Shown here piece after piece: positions 24,332 to 32,911 of a stretch of 64,000 nucleotides of DNA (position 1 is the first letter of the stretch; each line of letters begins with the position of its first letter). The position numbers and the translations under genes were made by a program. The stretch spans positions 248,001 through 312,000 of the forward strand of contig NZ_JAYXHS010000002.1 of assembly GCF_036017035.1 (NCBI RefSeq). Direction: 5' to 3'. The notes beneath the pieces were generated by a model. It saw only the letters and a list, made by a program, of their open reading frames with translations. It was not told the DNA's origin and searched no databases. This DNA is from Viridibacterium silvisoli. Lineage in GTDB: Bacteria; Pseudomonadota; Gammaproteobacteria; Burkholderiales; Rhodocyclaceae.

Positions 24332-24817
24332 CTACTTCTGCGCGTCGCGGAGAGTAGCGTCGAAAGAGTCCTGGCTGAAGCCCGCGAGCGTCAGCCGCCC
24401 GATCACGAAGTACGGCACGCCGCGACCCCCCAGTTTTGCGTATTGCGCCTGTGCCGACTTGTCCTTTTCGACATCCCGGTCACTGAAAGCAATGTTCTTG
24501 GCCCGCATGTACTGGCGCGCCTGCTTGCAGTAGCCACACCAGTCAGTGGAGTACATGACGACAGGCGGAGGCGCTGAATTGCTGGCTGCCGGCCGCTTGA
24601 GAATGGCTTGCCAATCCTCTTGTGCGCTGAGTTTCCCCTGTTGCGCCGGGCCGGAGTAGCTCTGGACACGCAGCTCTCTTGCGTTCGTACCGTCAGCCGG
24701 CGGCTCGTCGGTATAGATGACCTTGCCATCCTTGCCGATCACCTTATATACCGCAGCTTCCGCCAGGCCCTGCGTCAATAGCAGGCAAGCAGAGAGCAGG
24801 ACGATCAGAGGTCGCAC
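24332..24817 (-). CDS. DUF4124-glutaredoxin fusion, secreted
   Basis: A 161-residue protein starting at GTG 24817, six bases after the dcd stop. The signal peptide ends near residue 21. Residues 22-50 (AVYKVIGKDGKVIYTDEPP) form a DUF4124 module, a short periplasmic beta unit. Residues about 85-161 form a glutaredoxin/thioredoxin fold with the redox motif CGYC (TDWCGYCKQA) and the cis-Pro in RGVPYFVIG. It is likely a periplasmic thiol-disulfide protein; the target is unknown. It is probably co-transcribed with dcd. Confidence 0.85.
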   Translation of the reverse strand: MRPLIVLLSACLLLTQGLAEAAVYKVIGKDGKVIYTDEPPADGTNARELRVQSYSGPAQQGKLSAQEDWQAILKRPAASNSAPPPVVMYSTDWCGYCKQARQYMRAKNIAFSDRDVEKDKSAQAQYAKLGGRGVPYFVIGRLTLAGFSQDSFDATLRDAQK

Positions 24818-24823
24818 TGGCGT

Positions 24824-25393
24824 TCAGATCTTCGGCAGCGTGACGCCGACCTGACCCTGGTACTTGCCGCCGCGATCCTTGTACGAAGTCTCGCAGACTT
24901 CGTCCGATTCGAAGAACAGCACTTGCGCGCAGCCTTCGCCCGCGTAGATCTTGGCGGGCAGCGGGGTCGTGTTGGAGAACTCCAGAGTGACGTAGCCTTC
25001 CCACTCCGGCTCGAATGGCGTGACGTTCACGATGATGCCGCAGCGCGCGTAGGTGCTCTTGCCGAGGCAGACGGTGAGCACCGAGCGCGGGATGCGGAAG
25101 TACTCGACCGTGCGGGCCAGCGCGAAGGAGTTCGGCGGGATCACGCAGTAACCCTTGCCGGACACTTCAACGAAGGACTGGGGATCGAAGTTCTTCGGAT
25201 CGACGATGGTCGAGTTGATGTTCGTAAACACCCGGAATTCGTCAGCGCAGCGGATATCGTAGCCATAGCTCGAGGTGCCGTAGGACACGATCTTGGCGCC
25301 ATTGGCCTCGCGCACGAGCTGGGGCTCGAAGGGCTCGATCATGCCGTGCTGTTCCGCCATGCGGCGAATCCATTTGTCTGCCTTGATGCTCAC
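24824..25393 (-). CDS. dcd: dCTP deaminase
   Basis: A trimeric enzyme of 189 residues that deaminates dCTP to dUTP, feeding thymidylate synthesis. The GTG start at 25393 (SIKADKWIRRM) is chosen because it gives the standard length and has GAGAGG upstream; the longer frame runs into a palindrome. The catalytic Glu is in VTLEFSNTTPLPAKIYAGEGCAQVLFF, and SYGYDIRCADEF and KSTYARCGIIVN are conserved. It sits between apbC and the glutaredoxin fusion. thyA and folA, later in the same pathway, are at 62 kb. Confidence 0.93.
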   Translation of the reverse strand: MSIKADKWIRRMAEQHGMIEPFEPQLVREANGAKIVSYGTSSYGYDIRCADEFRVFTNINSTIVDPKNFDPQSFVEVSGKGYCVIPPNSFALARTVEYFRIPRSVLTVCLGKSTYARCGIIVNVTPFEPEWEGYVTLEFSNTTPLPAKIYAGEGCAQVLFFESDEVCETSYKDRGGKYQGQVGVTLPKI

Positions 25394-25413
25394 GTTCTTG
25401 TCGCCTCTCACTA

Positions 25414-25537
25414 CAGAACGCGTGAAAAGAGGGCTGCGCACGCGGCTGGCGTTATTGGTTCGCTCGCCGTGCCTCAGCACTGCTCTGCGCGAACCGCCTG
25501 GCCAACCGCGCGCTCGCTCCTCTTCTCACGCGTTCTG
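25414..25537. repeat. 124-bp imperfect palindrome upstream of dcd, possible MITE-like element
   Basis: Terminal arms 25414-25432 and 25519-25537 are inverted copies with one mismatch in 19 (CAGAACGCGTGA..., CTCACGCGTTCTG). Complementarity continues inward (GCGGCTGGC vs GCCAACCGC; GGTTCGC vs GCGAACC), so almost the whole segment can fold into one hairpin. The centre shares 14 identical bases and more partial matches with 12375-12401. It separates the apbC stop from the dcd start. No transposase is present. Confidence 0.65.
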
Positions 25538-25604
25538 ACTTTGGAAAACGCGGATTTTACCGGTTTGTGACGGCTCCGCGCGGTATCGGCATCAAACGCG
25601 TGCG

Positions 25605-26696
25605 TTACGTGTTCTGCACGACGATGGTCGGGAACTTGTGGCGCAGGTCGCGTTGCTTCTCGGCGATGGCAATTGCCACCTTGCGAGCGATGCCGCGATA
25701 GGCATCGGCGACCGGGCTGTCGGGCGCCGAGACGACGGTCGGAGCGCCGGAGTCGGCCTGTTCGCGGATCTGGATGTCGAGCGGCAGGCTGCCGAGGAAA
25801 GGCACGCCATAGTCGGCGCACATCTTCTCGCCGCCACCGGCGCCGAAGATGTGTTCGGCGTGACCGCAGTTCGAGCAGACGTGGATGCTCATGTTCTCGA
25901 CGATGCCGAGGATGGGGATGCCGACTTTTTCGAACATCTTGAGGCCCTTGCGGGCGTCGAGCAGGGCGATGTCCTGCGGTGTGGTGACGATGACGGAGCC
26001 AGTGACGGGTACTGTCTGCGCCAGGGTCAGCTGGATGTCGCCAGTGCCGGGGGGCATGTCGATGACGAGGTAATCCAGGTCGTCCCAGCGTGTTTCTGTA
26101 AGCAGCTGGCGCAGCGCCTGGGTTGCCATCGGGCCGCGCCACACCATGGGCTGTTCGGTGTCGATGAGGAAACCGATCGAGTTGGCCTGGATGCCGTGGG
26201 CGAGCAGCGGCTTCATGGTCTTGCCGTCATCGGATTCCGGTTGCTGGCCAGCCAGGCCCAGCATCTGTGGCTGGCTCGGGCCGTAGATGTCGGCGTCGAG
26301 CAAGCCGACACGTGCGCCTTCCTGCGCCAGTGCCAGCGCCAGATTGGCGGCGGTCGTGCTCTTGCCGACGCCGCCCTTGCCCGAGGCAACTGCGATGATG
26401 TTCTTCACATTCGGCAACAGCTTCACATTGCCTTGCACGGCATGGGCGACGACCTTCGAGCTGACAATGACCGTGGCGGTGCGGATGCCGTCTTGTGCCA
26501 GCGCGGCCTTTTCGAGTTGCTGGGCGATGGGTAGATGCTGGCTGTTGGCGGGGTAGCCGAGTTCGACGGTCACTTCCACAGAACCATCATTGATGCGAAC
26601 CGAGCGGATCGCACGGGCTTCGCCGTAGCTCTTGCCGGTGTTCGGATCGATCTGTTCGCCGAGAAGAGTGAGCAATTGCTGATCGGATAAAATCAT
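25605..26696 (-). CDS. apbC: Fe-S cluster carrier ATPase ApbC/Mrp
   Basis: A 363-residue P-loop protein that assembles and delivers iron-sulfur clusters. It starts at ATG 26696. The N-terminal DUF59/MIP18 domain (residues 1-85) is followed by the MinD-like ATPase with Walker A GKGGVGKST and the switch DADIYGPSQP. Near the C-terminus CSNCGHAEHIFG supplies the cluster-binding CxxC. It lies upstream of dcd; in many beta-proteobacteria it is divergent from metG, but here a cysteine-cluster gene and a histidine kinase lie between. Confidence 0.93.
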   Translation of the reverse strand: MILSDQQLLTLLGEQIDPNTGKSYGEARAIRSVRINDGSVEVTVELGYPANSQHLPIAQQLEKAALAQDGIRTATVIVSSKVVAHAVQGNVKLLPNVKNIIAVASGKGGVGKSTTAANLALALAQEGARVGLLDADIYGPSQPQMLGLAGQQPESDDGKTMKPLLAHGIQANSIGFLIDTEQPMVWRGPMATQALRQLLTETRWDDLDYLVIDMPPGTGDIQLTLAQTVPVTGSVIVTTPQDIALLDARKGLKMFEKVGIPILGIVENMSIHVCSNCGHAEHIFGAGGGEKMCADYGVPFLGSLPLDIQIREQADSGAPTVVSAPDSPVADAYRGIARKVAIAIAEKQRDLRHKFPTIVVQNT

Positions 26697-26873
26697 GGTC
26701 CTTCGTGCGGCAGATGGCCGCGATAGCGGGTTCGGGAGGCGAGGCACGCGTCTGCCGCAAAGCAGATCAGGAGCCTTGTCCGTAGGGGGTTAATAGTTGA
26801 TTGATTTGGTCAAGTTTAGCACGGGCTTTTACGAAGCCAGAGCCTGCCCGTCCAGGGGCCCGAGCGTCTCGGC

Positions 26874-27266
26874 ATGACCGAAGCCGGTCACGTCGAGCCC
26901 GTCGAGGACGGCCGTAACGACAATTCCTGCCTGAACTGCGGCGCGTGCTGCACGGATTATCGCGTGTCGTTCTACTGGGGTGAGGCCGATGACGCGCCCG
27001 GTGGCTACGTGCCTGCTGACCTGACCGTGCAGGTCACGCCGGTATTGCGCGCCATGCGTGGCACGCATCCTCAGGCGCTGGGCTGCGTGGCGTTGAAAGG
27101 CAAGCCCGGCGAATGCGTGGCCTGCGGTATCTATTTGAACAGGCCGACGCCGTGCCGCGAGTTCGACACGCATGAAGCGGATGGCACGGTGAACCCGCGC
27201 TGCAATGCCGGCCGCGCGCGGCTTGGCTTGGCGCCCCTGCAGGACAAGCCAACAGCTCAGGGGTGA
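26874..27266 (+). CDS. YkgJ-family cysteine-cluster protein
   Basis: A 130-residue soluble protein with the CxxCxxCC-type metal cluster at its start (CLNCGACC, residues 19-26), later CVALKGKPGECVACGIY, and RPTPCREFD. This eight-Cys arrangement defines the YkgJ/UPF0153 (zinc or Fe-S chelate) family, of unknown function. No good ribosome site precedes ATG 26874. The gene overlaps the end of the convergent kinase gene by 10 bases. Proximity to apbC could hint at a metal cluster, but this is weak. Confidence 0.8.
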   Translation: MTEAGHVEPVEDGRNDNSCLNCGACCTDYRVSFYWGEADDAPGGYVPADLTVQVTPVLRAMRGTHPQALGCVALKGKPGECVACGIYLNRPTPCREFDTHEADGTVNPRCNAGRARLGLAPLQDKPTAQG

Positions 27267-29080
27267 GCCGGCGTGGTCTGCAGCAGGGTCGACAGGACTT
27301 CGCGCAGATGCCCGCTGGGGGTCGGTTTCTGCAGCAGCGGGAAACCGCTGGAGCGTGCCTCGGCGAGGCGATGCGGGTCTGTGTCGCCGGTGATCACGGC
27401 GGCAGGAATGTCGACGTTGAAGTGCTTGCGCACGCCTTCGATGGCTTCGATGCCGGTACGGCCTTCGAGCAGGCGGTAGTCTGCGAGGATGGCGTCGGGC
27501 GCCGAATCGAGCTGCGCCAGCGCGTCTTCCAGCGACTCCGCTGCGATGGGTTTGCAGCCCCAGGCCGCCAGCAGGGCCGACATGGCTTGCTGGATGATGG
27601 GTTCGTTGTCGATCACCAGCACGCGGCTGATGTTTTGCGGCAGCACGGGTAGCTCCGGCCGCAGGATTTCCGTTTTGGCCTGCTGCGTTGTGTCGAGCGG
27701 CAGCGCGACCGAGAAGACCGAACCCTTGCCCTCGATGGAGCGCAATTCCAGGCGTTGGCCGAGCAGCCGGACCAAGCCGTCGACAATAGCCAAGCCCAGC
27801 CCGAGCCCTTTGCGGCGATCCCGCTCGGGGTTGTCGAGCTGGTAGAACTCGCGGAAGACTTCATCCTGCTTGTCCATCGGGATGCCGATGCCGGAATCCC
27901 ACACCTCCAGCCGCAGATGCTTGCCGCGCGGCCTGCACGCCACGAGGATGCCGCCGCTGGCCGTGTACTTCACCGCGTTCGAGACGAGGTTGCGCAGGAT
28001 GCGCTCGACCATGCGAGGGTCGGACAGCACGCGTACCGGCCGATGGCGGATATGCAGGCGCAGACCGCGCTGCGCGGCCAGTGGCGCGAATTCGGCTTCG
28101 ATGCGGATCAGCAGCGGTGCGAGATTGAAGGAGCGGAACTCGGCCTGCAGCGTGCCGCTGTCGATGCGCGAATAGTCCATCAACTCGTCCATCAGCTCGC
28201 CCATGCTGGTCGTGGCCTCGCGCATGCTGGCCAGCAGGCGCTCTGCCGCGGGCGTCAGCGGCTCGGCCTGTAGCGCATCGGCCAGCAGGCTGATCGATTG
28301 TAGCGGCTGGCGCATATCGTGGCTGGCGGCGGCAAGAAAGCGCGTCTTGCCGGAATTGGCGGTTTCGGCAGAGTAACGGGCGCGCTCTGCCGCCTGGGTT
28401 TGTACCTGCAGCTGGCGCAGCAGCTCGTGATTCTCGAAGCGCAGACGGATGCTGCCCTTGGTGAAGCGATTGTTCACCCAGCCGAAAATCAGCGTGCACA
28501 GGAAGTAACTGACGGCGATGAAGCCCATGCCGAAGGCGAGGGGATGAGACTGGGTGAAACAGAGGACGGCGTAGGGGATGAGCGCCGCCAGGGCGTACAA
28601 CACGTAAGCCAGATAGAGCGTGCCCAGCGCCGGCGCGGCAGCACCGGTGAGACCCGCCAGGATCATGCCGATAGCCGCCAGCGTCAGCGGGTCGGTATTG
28701 GATGTGATGTAGGCTAGGCAGCCCCAGCCGATACCTGACAGCGCGGCGCCTGCGATGAACAGCACACCCCAGGCGTCGGTAGACAAACGATTGCGCCAGC
28801 GGCCGTTGTGGGCCGTGACCATGGCGATGCGCGCCAAGGTGAGTACGGCAATGGCGCCTAGCCACATCAGCAACACATGCAGTTCGAAGGCCTGCCACAG
28901 CATCAAGGTCACGCTGATGACACCGAGCGTATTGCCCAGCAGAAGCGACGGGCCGTGCGTGAACAGCAGCTCGATCTGTTCTGCCCGCAAATGCTTGTCG
29001 GACAAGCTCGCGGACGCAGCGGGGTCGGCGGATTGCGCCATGTGCTTGTGCGGTCGGGATGAATTGAATCGATGGTGCAT
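27257..29080 (-). CDS. Membrane hybrid histidine kinase with C-terminal receiver
   Basis: A 607-residue sensor kinase. About six transmembrane segments occupy residues 45-205. A HisKA domain follows with phospho-acceptor His254 in AAASHDMRQPLQS, then a HATPase_c domain (NLVSNAVKYTASGG; DSGIGIPMDKQDEVF; GLGLGLAIVDGLVRLLG). A receiver domain at the C-terminus has phospho-acceptor Asp534 (ILADYRLLEGRTG). GAGGA sits 6 bases before the ATG. No separate response regulator with an output domain is adjacent, so the partner is encoded elsewhere. The membrane domain has no large periplasmic loop, so the signal may be in the membrane. It lies between apbC and metG. Confidence 0.9.
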   Translation of the reverse strand: MHHRFNSSRPHKHMAQSADPAASASLSDKHLRAEQIELLFTHGPSLLLGNTLGVISVTLMLWQAFELHVLLMWLGAIAVLTLARIAMVTAHNGRWRNRLSTDAWGVLFIAGAALSGIGWGCLAYITSNTDPLTLAAIGMILAGLTGAAAPALGTLYLAYVLYALAALIPYAVLCFTQSHPLAFGMGFIAVSYFLCTLIFGWVNNRFTKGSIRLRFENHELLRQLQVQTQAAERARYSAETANSGKTRFLAAASHDMRQPLQSISLLADALQAEPLTPAAERLLASMREATTSMGELMDELMDYSRIDSGTLQAEFRSFNLAPLLIRIEAEFAPLAAQRGLRLHIRHRPVRVLSDPRMVERILRNLVSNAVKYTASGGILVACRPRGKHLRLEVWDSGIGIPMDKQDEVFREFYQLDNPERDRRKGLGLGLAIVDGLVRLLGQRLELRSIEGKGSVFSVALPLDTTQQAKTEILRPELPVLPQNISRVLVIDNEPIIQQAMSALLAAWGCKPIAAESLEDALAQLDSAPDAILADYRLLEGRTGIEAIEGVRKHFNVDIPAAVITGDTDPHRLAEARSSGFPLLQKPTPSGHLREVLSTLLQTTPAHP

Positions 29081-29216
29081 TCATATCCTCGAAGGCACCA
29101 GATGGATATTCGGGCAGCCGGAGCAGCCCTCACGCCTGGCTCAATCCTTGAGTGCAGCGGTTTCGCTTGCGCCGTTTGGTAGAATCGCGGGCTAAACAGC
29201 GTTTTCCGGATCTCTC

Positions 29217-31295
29217 ATGTCGCTTCAGAAGCTCTTCGTCACGACCGCACTGCCTTACGCCAATGGCTCCTTTCACATCGGCCACATCATGGAGTACATC
29301 CAGGCCGATATCTGGGTGCGTCTGCAGCGCATGGTCGGTCACGAAGTGCATTTCGTCTGTGCCGACGACGCGCACGGCACGCCGATCATGCTCAAGGCCG
29401 AGAGCGAAGGCATCACGCCGCAGCAGCTGGTCGGCCGTATCGCTGCCGAGCGTCCGCAATACCTGAACGGCTTCCACATCAGTTTCGACAACTGGCACTC
29501 GACCGATTCGGACGAGAACACGCGCCTGTCGCAGGACATCTATCGCAAGCTGCGCGAAGCGGGCTTCATCGACCGCAAGGTGATCAAGCAGTTCTTCGAT
29601 CCGGTGAAGAGCATGTTCCTGCCGGACCGCTACATCCAGGGCGAATGCCCGAAGTGCGGTTCGCCCGGCCAGAACGGTGATAACTGCGAAGTGTGTGGCG
29701 CGGTTTACTCGCCGACTGACCTGAAGAATCCCGTTTCGGTGCTGACCGGCGCGACGCCCGAGCTGCGCGACTCCGAACACTTCTTCTTCAAGCTGTCCGA
29801 TCCGCGTTGCGTGGAATTCCTCAAGGGCTGGACACAGGGCGGGCGCCTGCAGCCGCAGATTGCCAACAAGGCCAACGAGTGGCTGGCGAGCGATAGCGGC
29901 CTATCCGATTGGGATATTTCGCGCGACGAGCCGTACTTCGGCATCCCGATTCCGGATGCACCGGGCAAGTACTTCTATGTGTGGCTGGATGCGCCGGTGG
30001 GCTATCTCGCCAGTCTCGCGAATTACTTTGGCAAGACTGGCGGCGACTTCGAGGCCTTCCTTGCTGACCCGGCAACGCGTCAGGTGCACTTCATCGGCAA
30101 GGACATCGTCAATTTCCATTGCCTGTTCTGGCCAGCGATGATGCATTTCGCCGGCAAGCCCTACAAGGTGCCGGACAACGTCTACGTGCACGGCTTCATC
30201 ACCGTGTCGGGCGAGAAGATGAGCAAGTCGCGTGGCACCGGCATCAGCCCGCTGCGCTATCTCGACATCGGCATGAACCCGGAATGGCTGCGCTACTACA
30301 TCGCCGCCAAGCTGAATGCCAACGTCGAAGACCTGGACTTCAATCCGGAAGACTTTGTTGCGCGCATTAACTCGGACCTTATCGGCAAGTACGTAAACAT
30401 CGCCAGCCGCTGCGCCGGTTTCATCACCAAGCGCTTCGAAGGCAAGCTTTCGCAATCGCCTGCCGCAGAAGGCGCGGCGCTGCTGGCCGCCCTGCGCGAC
30501 GCCAAGGCTGGCGTGAAGACTTACCTGGACGAGCGCGAGTTCTCCAAGGCCATTCGCGAAATCATGGCGCTGGCTGATCGCACGAACGAATATGTCAACG
30601 CGCACGCACCGTGGGAGCTGGCCAAGCAGGAAGGCAAGGAAGCCGAGCTGCACGAAGTCTGCAGCGTTGCGCTGAATGCTTTCCGCATACTCACCGCGAT
30701 GCTCGCGCCCATCATGCCGGCGACGGCAGCCAAGGTTGGCAAGTTCCTCAATTGCAGCTTCGAGGACTGGAATGACGAATCGCCGCTGGTGGCGATCAAC
30801 ACCTACGAGCATCTGATGACGCGTGTCGACCCGAAGATCATGGACAAGTTGTTCGACTTGCCGGAGGCCGCAGCGGCTGAACCGGCCAAGCCAGCCGCCA
30901 AGGCCGAGCCCAAGGCTGCTGCACCCAAGCCTGCCGACACTGCAGCAGAGGCTGGCGAGTTCATCAGCATCGATGACTTCGGCAAGATCGATCTGCGCAT
31001 TGCGAAGATCGTTGCAGCCGAGCACGTCGAAGGCGCCGCCAAGCTCATCAAGCTGCAGCTCGACATCGGCGAAGAGAAGCCGCGTCAGGTCTTCGCCGGC
31101 ATCAAGAGCGCCTACGATCCGGCGCTGCTGGTCGGGCGGCTGACGGTGATGGTCGCCAACCTCGCGCCGCGCAAGATGAAGTTCGGCATGAGCGAGGGCA
31201 TGGTGCTCGCCGCTTCGGATGAGTCCGGCGAAGTGCCCGGCCTGTTCATCATGTCGCCAGACAGCGGCGCGCAGCCCGGCATGCGCGTGAAGTAA
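29217..31295 (+). CDS. metG: Methionyl-tRNA synthetase
   Basis: A 692-residue class I synthetase. The HIGH motif is in FHIGHIMEYI, the KMSKS motif in GEKMSKSRGTG, and the zinc knuckle is CPKCGSPGQNGDNCEVC. The C-terminal EMAP/Trbp tRNA-binding domain (from SIDDFGKIDLRIAKIV) is joined by an Ala/Lys/Pro-rich linker and is expected to dimerise the enzyme, as in E. coli. Start at ATG 29217. A TAGAAT element about 35 bases upstream is a candidate -10. Confidence 0.97.
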   Translation: MSLQKLFVTTALPYANGSFHIGHIMEYIQADIWVRLQRMVGHEVHFVCADDAHGTPIMLKAESEGITPQQLVGRIAAERPQYLNGFHISFDNWHSTDSDENTRLSQDIYRKLREAGFIDRKVIKQFFDPVKSMFLPDRYIQGECPKCGSPGQNGDNCEVCGAVYSPTDLKNPVSVLTGATPELRDSEHFFFKLSDPRCVEFLKGWTQGGRLQPQIANKANEWLASDSGLSDWDISRDEPYFGIPIPDAPGKYFYVWLDAPVGYLASLANYFGKTGGDFEAFLADPATRQVHFIGKDIVNFHCLFWPAMMHFAGKPYKVPDNVYVHGFITVSGEKMSKSRGTGISPLRYLDIGMNPEWLRYYIAAKLNANVEDLDFNPEDFVARINSDLIGKYVNIASRCAGFITKRFEGKLSQSPAAEGAALLAALRDAKAGVKTYLDEREFSKAIREIMALADRTNEYVNAHAPWELAKQEGKEAELHEVCSVALNAFRILTAMLAPIMPATAAKVGKFLNCSFEDWNDESPLVAINTYEHLMTRVDPKIMDKLFDLPEAAAAEPAKPAAKAEPKAAAPKPADTAAEAGEFISIDDFGKIDLRIAKIVAAEHVEGAAKLIKLQLDIGEEKPRQVFAGIKSAYDPALLVGRLTVMVANLAPRKMKFGMSEGMVLAASDESGEVPGLFIMSPDSGAQPGMRVK

Positions 31296-31323
31296 ATCGG
31301 AAGTCCCTGACGGAGATGCGGCC

Positions 31324-31611
31324 ATGAGCATTGATGACATAGTGGCGCGGCGGCTGATCGTCAGGGGCCTCGTGCAAGGTGTGGGCTTTCGCTGGAGCAC
31401 GGTCGAAGAGGCGCGCCGCCTGGGCCTTGGCGGCTGGGTACGGAATCGTCGTGACGGTTCGGTGGAAGCGCTTGTCTGCGGGCCCAACGCGGCCGTGGCA
31501 GCGATGATTCATTGGGCCGGGAAGGGCCCTGCCGGGGCGCGGGTCGATGGCATCGAGGTCGAAGACTCTAGCGAGCGGCATGACGCGTTCGCGCAACTGC
31601 CCACCGTCTAG
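31324..31611 (+). CDS. acyP: Acylphosphatase
   Basis: A 95-residue enzyme that hydrolyses acyl phosphates such as carbamoyl phosphate and 1,3-bisphosphoglycerate. The catalytic Arg23 is in VQGVGFR and the catalytic Asn41 in GWVRN. GGAG precedes the ATG by 8 bases. It lies 28 bases after metG and is probably co-transcribed. The fold domain is complete. Confidence 0.92.
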   Translation: MSIDDIVARRLIVRGLVQGVGFRWSTVEEARRLGLGGWVRNRRDGSVEALVCGPNAAVAAMIHWAGKGPAGARVDGIEVEDSSERHDAFAQLPTV

Positions 31612-31756
31612 GCAATTGTTATCTACAATGCGCTCCCGTTTGACCCCGCAGCCCTGAGGCGGAGTCATCCAGCCGGATGCGTCCTGCACTTGTCCGGAAA
31701 TTTTTCCCGAACGATTTTCCCGCAATATCCCTGACTGACAAGAGAGAGGAACCATC

Positions 31757-32359
31757 ATGGCTGTGCTGGTTGGTAAAAAAGCCCCTGATTTCACCGCGAC
31801 TGCCGTTCTGGGCAACAACGAATTCAAGAACATCACCTTGTCCGAGCACACCAAGGGCAAGTACACCGTGCTGTTCTTCTACCCGCTGGACTTCACTTTC
31901 GTCTGTCCGTCGGAACTGATCGCTTTCGATCACCGTCTGGCCGAGTTCAAGAGCCGCAACGTTGAAGTCATCGGCGTGTCGATCGACTCCGAATTCACCC
32001 ACCTGGCCTGGAAGAACACGCCGGTCGACAAGGGTGGTATCGGCCAGGTCGGCTATCCGCTGGTGGCTGACATCAAGCACGAAATCTGCAAGGCCTACGA
32101 CGTCGAGTTCGACGAGGCTGGCGTGGCTTTCCGCGGCTCTTTCCTGATCGACAAGGAGGGTGTCGTTCAGCATCAGGTCGTCAACAACCTGCCGCTGGGC
32201 CGCGACATCGACGAGATGCTGCGTGTTGTCGATGCGCTGCAATTCACGGAAGAGCATGGCGAAGTCTGTCCAGCCGGCTGGAAGAAGGGCAAGAAGGGCA
32301 TGACCGCGTCGACGGAAGGCGTGGCAGCCTATCTGGCAGAAAACGCCAGCGCGCTGTAA
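31757..32359 (+). CDS. Typical 2-Cys peroxiredoxin (AhpC/Prx1 type)
   Basis: A 200-residue thiol peroxidase that reduces H2O2, organic peroxides and peroxynitrite. Peroxidatic Cys50 is in DFTFVCPSE and resolving Cys171 in GEVCPAGW; together they identify a Prx1/AhpC-class dimer or decamer. The C-terminal GW region is of the kind linked to overoxidation sensitivity. GAGAGGA precedes the ATG. No ahpF reductase gene is adjacent, so the electron donor is encoded elsewhere, likely thioredoxin. It has its own terminator. Confidence 0.92.
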   Translation: MAVLVGKKAPDFTATAVLGNNEFKNITLSEHTKGKYTVLFFYPLDFTFVCPSELIAFDHRLAEFKSRNVEVIGVSIDSEFTHLAWKNTPVDKGGIGQVGYPLVADIKHEICKAYDVEFDEAGVAFRGSFLIDKEGVVQHQVVNNLPLGRDIDEMLRVVDALQFTEEHGEVCPAGWKKGKKGMTASTEGVAAYLAENASAL

Positions 32360-32403
32360 TCGCTGGAGCCGGCAAGCGCGCCGGCCGGGACCACCCGCCC
32401 GCA

Positions 32404-32448
32404 ACGCCCGCATATGCTCTTGTAGAGCCTGTGCGGGCGTTTCGTTTT
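32404..32448 (+). terminator. Terminator of the peroxiredoxin gene
   Basis: ACGCCCGCA (32404-32412) pairs with TGCGGGCGT (32432-32440), with an inner GCTCT/AGAGC hairpin, followed by TTCGTTTT. Confidence 0.8.
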
Positions 32449-32577
32449 GTGGACCCTGTTCAAGTTTTCCATGTCGCGCCGTTGATTGTTACAGTCAGTC
32501 TGGCGACTGGATGGCTGGGTGTGCGTTCTGTCGCGATGTTGCAATGCAACGCCAAATCAATGCTTTAGGGATGAGGT

Positions 32578-32624
32578 ATGCTGCGCATGCGGCCATCCGG
32601 CAGGCGCGGCCACTCGCGCAGCAT
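32578..32624. repeat. Palindrome in the region before the GGDEF/EAL gene
   Basis: ATGCTGCGC (32578-32586) pairs perfectly with GCGCAGCAT (32616-32624). The loop contains two GGCC sites. It may be regulatory. Confidence 0.5.
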
Positions 32625-32687
32625 GATCGCCGGAGTATTTTGTTGCTGCGCAAAACACATACAGGCTGAAGCAGGCCGCAGGGGTTG

Positions 32688-32734
32688 TACGACGCTGATG
32701 CGAATGCATGCCCATTCCGCATCGACGGGTCGTA
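32688..32734. repeat. Second palindrome before the GGDEF/EAL gene
   Basis: TACGAC (32688-32693) pairs with GTCGTA (32729-32734). Inside, GATGCGAATG (32697-32706) pairs with CATTCCGCATC (32713-32723) with one bulge. Confidence 0.5.
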
Positions 32735-32911
32735 TGTAGTTGTCTTCGTGACGTAGTGCCGCCGCACCGTTTCTGTAGACGTCGTATCGAATGCCGTAAT
32801 GGAATGTCGTGCCGGAGCGTTTTGCCGGCGTGTCGTTTCAATGATTCTCAAGCATCTCTGTTTGCCGGTTTTCCAATCGGCACGCTGTGAACGGGAGGTA
32901 AGCCAGGGTCC

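Larger units (their letters stand above)
32360..32911. other. Gene-free region with terminator and palindromes before the GGDEF/EAL gene
   Basis: About 550 bases without a convincing gene. It starts with the peroxiredoxin terminator. Two long palindromes follow (32578-32624 and 32688-32734). The rest, down to the GGGAGG before 32912, must contain the promoter of the PAS-GGDEF-EAL gene. A 94-codon minus-strand frame (32557-32841) is rich in His and Arg with no recognisable domain and is not accepted as a gene. Confidence 0.6.

Noticed and set aside
32557..32841. 94-codon minus-strand frame in the gap before the GGDEF/EAL gene
   Set aside because: Composition is dominated by His, Arg and Thr, with no domain, and it runs through both palindromes.
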